A DNA stretch of 23,121 nt from an uncultured Myxococcales bacterium (GTDB taxonomy: Bacteria > Myxococcota_A > UBA9042), in NCBI GenBank assembly GCA_937915965.1, contig CALGHC010000701.1:1-23121 (forward strand). The letters run 5' to 3'. Below the pieces are notes generated by a model. The model was not told the DNA's origin. It did no database searches and was given only the letters and a program-made list of their open reading frames with translations. Shown here piece by piece: positions 14,613-22,347 of this stretch. How positions within the stretch are numbered: the first letter of the stretch is position 1; the number at the start of each line of letters is the position of its first letter. The position numbers were made by a program, and so were the translations under genes.

Positions 14613-15278
14613 GTGTCTGTGTTGAAACAGCTCTCAGCGGTCGCACGAATGACCATCTGCGTCGCGGCGTTGCTCGTCGCAGGTTGCGTGGGCCACTCGG
14701 AAACACCCGAATGGTACAAGCAGAAGCACTCACAGAAGCCCGGGTCCGCCGCCGCCCACGGCCTCGCCGGCGAGGGGACCGTCACCGAACTCGCCGCAGA
14801 GACGACTCCGACCGCACTCGCCGACGCCGCGACGCCGACCGTCATGCTCGATCCAGAGGCGACGCCGGTGCCACCCGCGCCGTTCTCGGAGGGCATCTTC
14901 CCGTGCTCGGAATGTCATAAAGACGAGGACGTCGACGAGACACCGCGCAAACTCGAAGACGAGCACGACAATATCCACCTCGTGCACGGCAACCGTGACC
15001 GCTGGTGCTTCGACTGCCACAACCCGACAGATCGCGACAAGCTGCGCCTCGCGGGTGGGCGCCTGATCGACTTCTCGGTGTCGTATCAGCTCTGCGGCCA
15101 GTGCCATGGGCCCAAGCTGCGCGACTGGCGCGCGGGGGTGCACGGCAAGCGCACCGGCAACTGGAACGGCGCCAAGCAGTACCTGCTTTGCGTGCACTGT
15201 CACGATCCGCACGCGCCCCGCTTTGCGCCGCTCAAGCCAGAGCCGATTCCCAAGCGACCGTCCGAGATCATGCAGTAG
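14613..15278 (+). CDS. Tetraheme c-type cytochrome lipoprotein (DsrJ-like role)
   Basis: From GTG 14613 the protein has 221 residues with a lipoprotein signal (hydrophobic core then LVAGC, Cys at about residue 25). A low-complexity Ala/Thr/Pro linker reaches to about residue 90, and then four heme-c motifs follow: CSECH, CFDCH, CGQCH and CVHCH. Extra His residues (NIHLVHGN, GVHGKR) could be distal ligands. The long flexible linker would let the heme domain reach out from the membrane. The gene begins the second redox module and lies 46 bases before the ferredoxin gene. A heme lipoprotein, Tat-type ferredoxin and NrfD gene in this order recalls DsrJ-DsrO-DsrP, though DsrJ is a triheme protein and sequence identity is not claimed. 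An ATG at 14535 is the alternative start. Confidence 0.88.
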   Translation: MSVLKQLSAVARMTICVAALLVAGCVGHSETPEWYKQKHSQKPGSAAAHGLAGEGTVTELAAETTPTALADAATPTVMLDPEATPVPPAPFSEGIFPCSECHKDEDVDETPRKLEDEHDNIHLVHGNRDRWCFDCHNPTDRDKLRLAGGRLIDFSVSYQLCGQCHGPKLRDWRAGVHGKRTGNWNGAKQYLLCVHCHDPHAPRFAPLKPEPIPKRPSEIMQ

Positions 15279-15324
15279 GCAAGCGACTTCAGTCGCCCAC
15301 AGGGCAGCGACGAGGAGGGGCGAG

Positions 15325-16338
15325 ATGGCCCACCACAACGACGACAGCCGGCCACCGTGCGGCGACGACAACGTACCCTGTGGCAGCGGCGGCACCTCGT
15401 GCGGCGGCGACGGGCAGTCGTGCGGCCCTGACGCGCTGGCGGACGAGGGCGGCGGCGACGCGCTCGATCGGCGCGGCTTCATCAAGCGCGCTGGGATGGC
15501 CGCCGCCGTCGGTCTGCTCACGCAGTGCTCGGTGGCGGAGCGCGAGAAGTTCTTCCAGGACAACTTTCGCGAGCTCGACGGCGCCGAGAAGCAGCGCGTG
15601 GTCGAGCGTCTGGTCGCTGAGTACAAAGAGAAGTACGGCCGCGACTTCAAGGTCAGTATCGAGCCGGCCGAAGAGGGCGTCCTCTTCGGCTACGCGCTCG
15701 ACCTGTCGCGTTGCATCGGCTGCCGCCGCTGCGTCTACGCGTGCGTCGAGGAAAACAACCAGTCGCGCGACCCGCAGATCCACTACATCAAAGTGCTGGA
15801 GATGGACAAGGAGAAGGGCATCGACCTGCAGCACGCCGACGCCTACTACGACGCCGAGACCGTGCCGCGGCCTGGCCACTTCTACATGCCGGTCGCCTGC
15901 CAGCAGTGCGAGGACTCGCCCTGCGAGAAGGTCTGCCCGGTTGGCGCCACCTGGAAGGAACCCGACGGCATCGTCGTGATCGACTACAACTGGTGCATCG
16001 GCTGCCGGTATTGCATGGCCGCGTGCCCCTACGGCGCGCGCAAGTTCAACTGGGGCGAGCCGAGCATCCCGGTCGACGAGCTCAACACCGATACGCACTA
16101 CCTGGGCAACCGGCCGCGCATGCTTGGCGTCGTCGAGAAGTGCACGTTCTGCATCGCACGCGTGCGTTCCGGGCGGTACCCCGCCTGTGTCGAGGTCTGC
16201 CCCGTCGGCGCGCGCAAGTTCGGCAACCTCCTCGATCCGGACAGCGAGGTGCGCTATGTGATTGAAAACAAGCGCGTCTTTATCCTCAAAGAGGAACTCA
16301 ACACCCGGCCGAAGTTCTTTTACTTCTTCGGACTGTAG
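15325..16338 (+). CDS. Tat-type four-cluster ferredoxin subunit (DsrO-like) with a Cys-Gly heptad N-terminus
   Basis: The 337-residue protein begins at ATG 15325 after GAGGAGGGG. Before the Tat signal it has four Cys-Gly pairs at exact 7-residue intervals (Cys12, Cys19, Cys26, Cys33). The twin-arginine motif is DRRGFIKR (48-55), followed by a hydrophobic stretch ending LLTQC (Cys68). From about residue 125 come the cluster motifs CIGCRRCVYAC, CQQCEDSPCEKVC, CIGCRYCMAAC and CTFC...CVEVC, giving four [4Fe-4S] clusters. The mature part resembles DsrO/HmcB-type ferredoxins that sit on an NrfD partner. The acidic, Gly-rich Cys-repeat would be on the cytoplasmic side or removed with the signal, and its role is unknown. 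It lies between the tetraheme lipoprotein and NrfD genes. The last Cys of the signal lacks the small residue at -1 expected of a lipobox. Confidence 0.92.
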   Translation: MAHHNDDSRPPCGDDNVPCGSGGTSCGGDGQSCGPDALADEGGGDALDRRGFIKRAGMAAAVGLLTQCSVAEREKFFQDNFRELDGAEKQRVVERLVAEYKEKYGRDFKVSIEPAEEGVLFGYALDLSRCIGCRRCVYACVEENNQSRDPQIHYIKVLEMDKEKGIDLQHADAYYDAETVPRPGHFYMPVACQQCEDSPCEKVCPVGATWKEPDGIVVIDYNWCIGCRYCMAACPYGARKFNWGEPSIPVDELNTDTHYLGNRPRMLGVVEKCTFCIARVRSGRYPACVEVCPVGARKFGNLLDPDSEVRYVIENKRVFILKEELNTRPKFFYFFGL

Positions 16339-16362
16339 TCCCTTCGGGGTCGTGAGGCGCAG

Positions 16363-17601
16363 ATGGAGCGCGTGAAAAGCATCCTCGAATTCGTCCGAGC
16401 CAGCGTCCGCATGATGACGACCGGCGGGCCGTTGTACTGGGCCTGGATCGTCGGACTGCTCGCGCTGATCGGTTGGGGTGGCCTCGCCTACGTCGACCAG
16501 CTTGAGCAAGGGCTCGGCGTGACGGCGATGCGCGACCCGGTCTCGTGGGGGTTCTATATCGGCAACTTCACGTTCCTCGTCGGCGTCGCCGCCGCCGCGG
16601 TCGTGTTGGTCATCCCGGCGTATGTCTACAACTGGAAGCCGATCAAAGAGATCGTCGTCATCGGCGAGCTGCTCGCGATCAGCGCGATCATCATGTGCAT
16701 CGGCTTCGTCACCGTCGACGTCGGACGACCGGAGCGCGCCTGGCACCTGATGCCTTTCATCGGCGGACCGAACTTCCCCCGCTCGCTGCTCGCCTGGGAC
16801 GTGCTGGTGCTCAACCTGTACCTCGTGCTCAATGTCACCATCGCGGCGCATATGCTCTACCGCGGCTACCGCGGCCGCCCCTACAGCAAGCGCTTCGCCT
16901 TGCCGCTGATCATGCTCTCGATCCCCGCCGCGGTGAGCATTCACACGGTGACGGCGTTCCTGTTCAGCGGCCTGGCCTCGCGGCCGTACTGGAACGCCGC
17001 CATCCTCGCGCCGCGCTTCCTGACGTCGGCGTTCTGTTCGGGGCCAGCGATCATCCTGGTGCTGCTGCAGATCCTGCGCAAGACCGCGGATCTGCGCATC
17101 AAGGACGAGGCGTTGTGGAAGATCGCTGAGTTGATGGCCTACGCCATGTTCATCAACCTCTTCCTCTTCGGCGCTGAGATCTTCCGCGAGTACTACTCGA
17201 ACACCCACCACCTCGTGCACTACACGTACCTCTTCTCGGGCATCGGCGAGCACCGGTCTATCGTGGTCTTTGGCTGGGCATCGGTCATCTGCAGCACTGC
17301 GGCGTTCCTCTTGTTCCTCGTGCCAAAGACGCGCCGCAACCCGATCACGCTCAACCTGGGCGCGCTGCTGATCTACTCGGGCTGCTACATCGAGAAGGGC
17401 GTCGCGCTGGTGATCCCGGGCTTCACACCGTCGGTGATCGGCGAGATCTACGAGTACACGCCCAGCTGGACCGAGGTCCGCGTCGCGGCGATGGTGTTCA
17501 GCGTCGGCTTCCTCGCCTTCACGTTGATGATCAAGGTGGCAATCCCGATCATGATGGGCACAGTCCCTGGGCGGGCCGCGGCCCAACCCGCGACCGGCTA
17601 G
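16363..17601 (+). CDS. NrfD-family integral membrane subunit (DsrP/HmcC-like)
   Basis: The 412-residue protein has about ten hydrophobic helices and starts at ATG 16363 after GAGGCGC, 24 bases behind the ferredoxin gene. Typical parts are YIGNFTFLVGVAAAAVVLVI (about 64-83), VDVGRPERAWH, SIHTVTAFLFSGLASRP and a C-terminal YTPSWTE. The second helix region reads FTFLVGVAAAAV instead of the ISHAGTLISA of the NrfD protein at 7927-9258. That places it nearer the DsrP/HmcC branch than the ActC/QrcD branch. It should exchange electrons between the quinone pool and the ferredoxin-tetraheme pair. No DsrM- or DsrK-like genes are in the window, so the cytoplasmic arm known from sulfate reducers is missing or encoded elsewhere. 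Confidence 0.93.
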   Translation: MERVKSILEFVRASVRMMTTGGPLYWAWIVGLLALIGWGGLAYVDQLEQGLGVTAMRDPVSWGFYIGNFTFLVGVAAAAVVLVIPAYVYNWKPIKEIVVIGELLAISAIIMCIGFVTVDVGRPERAWHLMPFIGGPNFPRSLLAWDVLVLNLYLVLNVTIAAHMLYRGYRGRPYSKRFALPLIMLSIPAAVSIHTVTAFLFSGLASRPYWNAAILAPRFLTSAFCSGPAIILVLLQILRKTADLRIKDEALWKIAELMAYAMFINLFLFGAEIFREYYSNTHHLVHYTYLFSGIGEHRSIVVFGWASVICSTAAFLLFLVPKTRRNPITLNLGALLIYSGCYIEKGVALVIPGFTPSVIGEIYEYTPSWTEVRVAAMVFSVGFLAFTLMIKVAIPIMMGTVPGRAAAQPATG

Positions 17602-17764
17602 CCCGGCCCCGCAGACGTCTGTACATCACGTTCACGGCCGCCATCACGGTGGCGACGCGGATCGGCGAAGCGGCGAACCGGCGCTTGCGCGGCCCTGCAC
17701 CTGCCGCTACCGTCCGCGACTCGTGCGCGGCCTGCGGCTGCGACCCGCGCTTGGCGCGCGACCC

Positions 17765-17804
17765 CGAACCCGACCGCGCCCGAACCCAACCGCGCCCGAA
17801 CCGG
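17765..17804. repeat. 16-bp tandem repeat, 2.5 copies
   Basis: CGAACCCGACCGCGCC (17765-17780) is followed by CGAACCCAACCGCGCC (17781-17796), one mismatch, and then a partial third copy (CGAACCGG). It lies in the 239-base spacer before dapA, where I see no clear terminator or promoter. Confidence 0.75.
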
Positions 17805-17840
17805 CCATGAGCCACCGGACGCACCATGAGGCAACAGGCC

Positions 17841-18812
17841 ATGCTCAGTGCCACCGACTTGCACGGCTCGTATCCAGCCGTGATCACTCCGATGACATCG
17901 ACGCGCGACGGCATCGCCATCGACTGGCGAGCGTTCGAACGCCTGGTCGACGCGGTCCTCGAGGCCGGCTCGCACGGCGTCGTCATCGCCGGGACGACCG
18001 GTCAGAGCGCCACGGTCACGGCCGACGAGCAGGTCGAGCTGGTGCGCCGCGGGGTCGCCGTCGCCAGCCGGTTCGCGGAGAGCCACGGCCGCGCGGTGCA
18101 GATCATCGCCTCCGCCGGCTCCAACGCCACCGGGGCAGCGATCGACTTAAGCCGGCGCATCCTCGTCGAGGGCGGCGCACACGCCCTGCTGCACGTCACT
18201 GGCTACTACAACAACCCGCCGCAAGAGGGCCTGATCGCTCACTTCAACGCCTGCGCCGATGAGGCCGGGCGGCACGGGGCGACCGTGGTGCTGTACAACG
18301 TGCCATCGCGCACCGGCTGCAACATCAGCGCCGCGACCTGCATCGAGCTCGCCCGCCATCCGGCGATCATCGGCGTCAAGGAGGCAAGCGGCGATCTCGA
18401 TCAGGTACAGGCGATCCTCGACGGGACCGACCGAAGCTCATTCTCAGTCGTCTCGGGTGAAGACCATCTGGTCGCCGAGCTCATCCGGCGCGGCGGCACC
18501 GGCGTCATCTCCGCAGCGGCGAACGTCTGGCCACGCGAGTTTCAGGTGCTCTGCGATCTCGCTCGGGCGGGCCACCACGGCCAGGCCGCCGAGCTGCAAG
18601 CGGCGCTGCTGCCTTGTGTGCGCGCCGTCTTCGCCGCCAAGAACCCGATCCCCCTGCACGCGATGCTCGGCGGGCCGCTGCGCCTGCCACTGGTGGGCGT
18701 CGACGCCCTCGCCGAACCCAATCGTGGCCGGGTCGCGTCGCTGATCGCCGCGGCGAGAGAGATCACGGAGTTTCCGCACAGCGGCGCGCACGCGCCGATC
18801 CGCATCCACTGA
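17841..18812 (+). CDS. dapA: 4-hydroxy-tetrahydrodipicolinate synthase
   Basis: DapA condenses pyruvate with aspartate semialdehyde, the first committed step of lysine and diaminopimelate synthesis, in the cytoplasm. The aldolase signatures are complete: the Thr-Thr pair in GTTGQSATV, the TGYYN tyrosines, Tyr and Arg in YNVPSRTG, and the Schiff-base Lys in GVKEASG. Two usually conserved positions differ: GTTGE reads GTTGQ, and the TPYYN proline is Gly. I prefer ATG 17841 (323 residues, GAGG nine bases upstream) over ATG 17826. The family is usually about 290 residues, and the extra length is mostly at the C-terminus. Related lyases share the fold, but the lysine-pathway reading fits best. It begins the cofactor gene block and is 127 bases from nadC. 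Confidence 0.9.
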   Translation: MLSATDLHGSYPAVITPMTSTRDGIAIDWRAFERLVDAVLEAGSHGVVIAGTTGQSATVTADEQVELVRRGVAVASRFAESHGRAVQIIASAGSNATGAAIDLSRRILVEGGAHALLHVTGYYNNPPQEGLIAHFNACADEAGRHGATVVLYNVPSRTGCNISAATCIELARHPAIIGVKEASGDLDQVQAILDGTDRSSFSVVSGEDHLVAELIRRGGTGVISAAANVWPREFQVLCDLARAGHHGQAAELQAALLPCVRAVFAAKNPIPLHAMLGGPLRLPLVGVDALAEPNRGRVASLIAAAREITEFPHSGAHAPIRIH

Positions 18813-18840
18813 GGCGACCGTGCGGCCGCTCTCAGGCCGT

Positions 18841-18930
18841 CCGGCCGCGACCGACGCCGACCGGCAGCGACCGACAGCGACCGACAGCGACCGACAGCGA
18901 CCGACAGCGACCGACAGCGACCGCGGCCTT
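18841..18930. repeat. 10-bp tandem repeat array between dapA and nadC
   Basis: CCGACAGCGA is repeated exactly five times (18871-18920) and flanked by degenerate copies (18841-18870 and 18921-18930). The array fills most of the spacer and ends just before the nadC start. The core CGACAG also occurs, on the opposite strand and with 9-bp spacing, in the array at 22368-22428. Confidence 0.9.
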
Positions 18931-18939
18931 GAGAACGGG

Positions 18940-19791
18940 ATGGACACCATGCTCTTCGACACACCCGCGATCCGCGCGCTCATCGAGCTGGCCATCGCCG
19001 AAGACGTCGGTACCGGCGATCTGACTACGATGGCGACGGTCCCGCCCGAACAGCAAGGCCACGCCGTCGTGCGCGCCAAGCAAGACCTGGTGATCTGCGG
19101 GCTGCAGCTCTTCGGCCAGGTGATGCGGCGGGTCGATCCGGCGATCGTCTGCACACCCCTGGTCGACGAGGGCGGGCCCGTCACCACCGGCACCGACGTG
19201 ATCGACATCCGCGGGCCAGTGGCCGGGATCCTCATCGGCGAGAGACCCGCGCTGAATTTCATTGGCCGCACGGCGGGCATCGCGACCGCCACGCGCGCAT
19301 GTGTCGATGCGGTCGCGGGCCACAGAGCGGTGATCGTCGACACCCGCAAGACGCTGCCAGGCTACCGCGCGCTCGACAAGTACGCGGTCCGAATGGGCGG
19401 GGGACGCAATCACCGCACCGCGCTCGACGCCGGGATCTTGATCAAGGAGAACCACATCCGCGCGGCGGGCTCGATCACCGCGGCCATTCGGCAGGCGCGC
19501 GCGGTGGGCTCGCATCTGATCAAGGTGGAGGTCGAGGTCGAGGACCTCGCCGGCCTCGACGAGGCCCTCGCCGCCGGCGCCGAGCTCATCCTGCTCGACA
19601 ACATGGACACGGAGACCCTGCGCGCTGCGGTCAGCCGCGCTGCCGGCCGGGCCCTCCTCGAGGCGAGCGGCAACATGGTGCGCCGGCGTCTGGCCGAGGT
19701 CGCAGCAACCGGCGTGGATCTGATCTCGATGGGCGCGCTGACGCACTCGGTCGTCGCCGCCGACCTGTCGCTCAGACTGCTCGAGACCTGA
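18940..19791 (+). CDS. nadC: Nicotinate-nucleotide pyrophosphorylase (quinolinate phosphoribosyltransferase)
   Basis: NadC converts quinolinate and PRPP to nicotinate mononucleotide in de novo NAD synthesis. Recognisable parts of the 283-residue protein are EDVGTGDLTT near the N-terminus, ALNFIGRTAGIAT, the active-site stretch DTRKTLPGYRALDKYAV, GGGRNHRTALDAGILIKENH, ILLDNM and ISMGALTHS. The ATG at 18940 gives the usual family length. The frame stays open upstream to a GTG at 18820, through the tandem repeat, but that would add a 40-residue low-complexity Asp/Arg/Thr leader and is unlikely. Ribosome binding before 18940 is weak. nadA and nadB are not in the window. birA follows four bases after the stop. 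Confidence 0.96.
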   Translation: MDTMLFDTPAIRALIELAIAEDVGTGDLTTMATVPPEQQGHAVVRAKQDLVICGLQLFGQVMRRVDPAIVCTPLVDEGGPVTTGTDVIDIRGPVAGILIGERPALNFIGRTAGIATATRACVDAVAGHRAVIVDTRKTLPGYRALDKYAVRMGGGRNHRTALDAGILIKENHIRAAGSITAAIRQARAVGSHLIKVEVEVEDLAGLDEALAAGAELILLDNMDTETLRAAVSRAAGRALLEASGNMVRRRLAEVAATGVDLISMGALTHSVVAADLSLRLLET

Positions 19792-19795
19792 TCAG

Positions 19796-20812
19796 ATGGC
19801 GGCCAAAGACACGATGACCAGCAACCCAGCGCCAGCCTCCGAGCTCGACCGCGACGTCATCGGCAGCGCGCTCGGGTATGGGGCGGGCGATCGCGGCCAC
19901 GGCGGCGGCGCTGACGGTGCGCGCGCGTGGTCGGCGATCGACGTCCGCGAGGTCTGCGTGTCGACGCAGGACGAGGTGCGGCGTCTCGCCCAGGCCGCCG
20001 GGCCCGACGATTGTGGTTGGTGGCTCGCGGTGGCCGATCGCCAGACCGGCGGTCGCGGCCGCGGCGGCGCGTCGTGGTACTCGCCTGCGGCGACAGCGCT
20101 GCACCTGTCGCTGGGGTGCCGGCTGGACCTGCCCCTGGAGATGTTGCCGCGCGCGTCGATCGTCGTCGGGCTGGCGGTCGTGCACCTGCTGGATCAGATC
20201 TGCGGGGTCACGGTCGGGCTGAAGTGGCCCAACGACCTGCTGATCCGCGGCGCCGATGGCCGATGGCGCAAGGTCGGCGGAGTGATCTGCATCGCCGAGC
20301 CCGTCCCCGGGCAGCCAACCGGCGCGGCGACCGCCTGGTTTGCTGGGATTGGCTTGAACGTCTCGACGCCGGCGACCAGCTTCCCTGCCGCCTTGCGGGG
20401 CCACGCCACGTCGCTCGATCGGCCCGTCGACGGCCCAATCGATCGCAGCTTCCTCGCGGGACGGATCGCGCGGGCGGTACGCAGCGCAGTGCGCGCCTGG
20501 CAGAAGGCGGGCGGTGCGCTTGATCTCGCCGCCATCGACGCGGCCCTGTGTTTTCGGGGCGAAGTCGTCGACCTCGATGTGGGTGCACCAGCGGTGACGC
20601 GCGCGGTCCTCGATGGCGTCGACTCCAGCGGCTGGCTGCGCGTGTCGCCGCTGGACCGCGCGGGCCACCGGGACGAGGGCGCCCAGAGCGTCCTCTGCCG
20701 ACCGCTAGCCATCGTGGCCGCGGCGAGCGACCCTCCATGGTGCGCCGCGCCAAAGATGGCGTCCCCGGGCGGATGCCAGGAGAACGACCCGCGCAGAGAG
20801 CCGTCCACGTAG
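19796..20812 (+). CDS. birA: Biotin--[acetyl-CoA-carboxylase] ligase (class I, no DNA-binding domain)
   Basis: BirA activates biotin with ATP and attaches it to carboxylase carrier domains. The 338-residue protein carries the catalytic signatures STQDE, ADRQTGGRGRGGASWYSP (the biotinyl-AMP loop), LKWPNDLLI, KVGGVICIAE and GIGLNV. A C-terminal SH3-like part follows (about 245-310). There is no N-terminal winged helix, so it is a class I enzyme that does not repress transcription. About 45 residues of low complexity precede the catalytic domain, and a Pro/Gly-rich tail follows it. The start could be a few codons downstream (ATG 19814). It is packed between nadC and coaX, as in many bacteria. 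Confidence 0.93.
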   Translation: MAAKDTMTSNPAPASELDRDVIGSALGYGAGDRGHGGGADGARAWSAIDVREVCVSTQDEVRRLAQAAGPDDCGWWLAVADRQTGGRGRGGASWYSPAATALHLSLGCRLDLPLEMLPRASIVVGLAVVHLLDQICGVTVGLKWPNDLLIRGADGRWRKVGGVICIAEPVPGQPTGAATAWFAGIGLNVSTPATSFPAALRGHATSLDRPVDGPIDRSFLAGRIARAVRSAVRAWQKAGGALDLAAIDAALCFRGEVVDLDVGAPAVTRAVLDGVDSSGWLRVSPLDRAGHRDEGAQSVLCRPLAIVAAASDPPWCAAPKMASPGGCQENDPRREPST

Positions 20813-20857
20813 AGATTGAACGGTCGATCCGCACAGAGAGCGAAGAACGAGGATGCC

Positions 20858-21652
20858 ATGCTGCTCGCCATCGACATCGGCAACACCAACACCGTGCTCG
20901 GCCTGTATCGGGGCGAGGAGCTGATCGAACACCTGCGCATCGAGAGCCGCCGCGCCAGCACGGCTGACGAATACAGCGCCCTGCTCGGCGTGCTGCTGGG
21001 TCAGCGCGGTTTGAGCTTCGAGGACATCGACGAGGCGGTGATCGGCTCGGTCGTGCCGCCGCTAACTGAGGTATTCGAGGGCCTGTGCCATGGGGCTATC
21101 GGCCGCCCGCCGCTCGTGATCGGCCCGGGCGTCAAGACTGGAATGCCGATCCTCTACGACAATCCCCGCGAGGTCGGCGCCGACCGGATCGTCAACGCCA
21201 TTGCAGCCTTCGACCGCTGCCATGGCGCGTGCATCGTCGTCGACTTCGGCACAGCCACCACCTTCGACGTCATCCGCAACGACGGCGCCTACCTCGGCGG
21301 CGTCATCGCGCCGGGCGTGGGCATCAGCGCCGACGCGCTCTTTCGCCACGCCGCGCGGCTGCCGCGTGTCGAGGTCGCGCGGCCCCCCAAGGTCATCGGC
21401 CGCACGACGGTTCAAGCGATCCAGAGCGGCCTGGTCTTTGGTTATGTCGCGTTGGTCGAGGGGCTTGTCGAGCGGATCGCCAAGGAGCTGGGCGAGACGC
21501 CCACCGTGATCGCGACCGGCGGGCTGGCGGCGCTGATCGCCCGCGAGACGACGGCGATCGGCGAGGTCGCCGAGTTCCTCACCCTCGATGGCCTGCGCAT
21601 GGTCTGGCAGCGCAACCAGGACGCCGAGACGGCGCGCGGAGCCAGGGCTTGA
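20858..21652 (+). CDS. coaX: Type III pantothenate kinase
   Basis: CoaX phosphorylates pantothenate, the first step of coenzyme A synthesis; type III enzymes use a monovalent cation and resist CoA feedback. The 264-residue protein begins MLLAIDIGNTNT, the phosphate-1 motif, with ACGAGGA just upstream. It continues with PREVGADRIVNAIAA, VVDFGTATTFDVI (phosphate-2), GGVIAPGVGIS and ATGGLAALI (adenosine motif). Together these are diagnostic of the ASKHA-fold CoaX. A longer reading from TTG 20816 is unlikely. The TGA overlaps the TTG start of queE. Confidence 0.96.
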   Translation: MLLAIDIGNTNTVLGLYRGEELIEHLRIESRRASTADEYSALLGVLLGQRGLSFEDIDEAVIGSVVPPLTEVFEGLCHGAIGRPPLVIGPGVKTGMPILYDNPREVGADRIVNAIAAFDRCHGACIVVDFGTATTFDVIRNDGAYLGGVIAPGVGISADALFRHAARLPRVEVARPPKVIGRTTVQAIQSGLVFGYVALVEGLVERIAKELGETPTVIATGGLAALIARETTAIGEVAEFLTLDGLRMVWQRNQDAETARGARA

Positions 21653-22326
21653 GCGCGCTACCGCCGCGCCGGGCCGAGCTGCAGGCCACTGTCACTGTGA
21701 CCGAGCTGTACCGCTCGATCCAGGGCGAATCGACCCACGCGGGTCGTCCGTGCACCTTCGTTCGCCTCGCTGGCTGCCCGCTGCGCTGCCGTTGGTGCGA
21801 CACGGCATACAGCTTTACAGGCGGCGAGAAGTACACCGTCGCCGCGATCGTCGACCAGGTTGTGGCGCTGGGTGTGCCGCTCGTCGAGGTCACCGGAGGC
21901 GAGCCGCTCGCTCAGAAGCAGACTCCGGCGCTGCTCTCGGCGCTCGCAGAGGCCGGGTTTGAGGTCCTCCTTGAGACCTCCGGGGCGTTCGCTTTCGCTC
22001 ACCTCGACCCCCGCGTGAGGGTGATCGCCGATCTGAAATGCCCGGGATCGGCCGAGGCCAATCGCAACGTGTGGCCGGCGCTGGCGGGGATGCGCCCGCG
22101 CGACGAGCTCAAGATCGTCGTCGCCAATCGCGTGGACTTCGACTGGGCGCGCGACCGCCTCGCGAGCGAACTGAACACGTGTCCGGCGCAGGTGCTTTGG
22201 TCGCCGGTCGAGGGCGAGGTGGCGGCAGCCGAGCTGGCCGAATGGCTACTGAACAGCGGCGAGCGGGGCCGGCTGCAGGTGCAGCTGCACAAATTGCTGT
22301 GGCCCGAGGCGGCGCGCGGCGTCTAA
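21649..22326 (+). CDS. queE: 7-carboxy-7-deazaguanine synthase (radical SAM)
   Basis: QueE performs the radical-SAM ring contraction that makes the 7-deazaguanine core of queuosine and related bases. The 225-residue protein has TELYRSIQGES at the N-terminus, the cluster-binding Cys-x3-Cys-x2-Cys (CPLRCRWC), the following DTAYSF, VTGGEPL (SAM-binding GGE), LLETSGA and ADLKCPGS. The compact CX3CX2C form is one of the known QueE types. I place the start at TTG 21649, which overlaps the coaX stop and has GGAG seven bases before it; GTG 21697 is the alternative. queC, queD and queF are not in the window. A likely terminator begins at the stop codon. Confidence 0.94.
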   Translation: MSALPPRRAELQATVTVTELYRSIQGESTHAGRPCTFVRLAGCPLRCRWCDTAYSFTGGEKYTVAAIVDQVVALGVPLVEVTGGEPLAQKQTPALLSALAEAGFEVLLETSGAFAFAHLDPRVRVIADLKCPGSAEANRNVWPALAGMRPRDELKIVVANRVDFDWARDRLASELNTCPAQVLWSPVEGEVAAAELAEWLLNSGERGRLQVQLHKLLWPEAARGV

Positions 22327-22347
22327 AAAACAGGCAAGCCAGTTTTT
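22326..22347 (+). terminator. Likely intrinsic terminator after queE
   Basis: AAAAAC and GTTTTT pair around GGCAAGCC, with one A/A mismatch, to form a hairpin that ends in five T. It begins at the last base of the queE stop codon. It is the only hairpin with a T tract that I found in the window, and it closes the dapA-queE block. The stem is A/T-rich and therefore weak. Confidence 0.5.

Noticed and set aside
15289..17586. 765-codon open frame on the minus strand
   Set aside because: It is the antisense shadow of the tetraheme cytochrome, ferredoxin and NrfD genes, all of which show clear motifs. Its translation is low-complexity Arg/Asp/His with no recognisable domain.
17639..17654. CGCCA/TGGCG hairpin after the second NrfD gene as a terminator
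   Set aside because: The stem is only 5 bp and no T tract follows. This is common by chance at this GC content.
18841..18930. Possible CRISPR array
   Set aside because: The units are 10 bp and directly abutting, with no spacers and no cas genes nearby. It is a simple tandem repeat.
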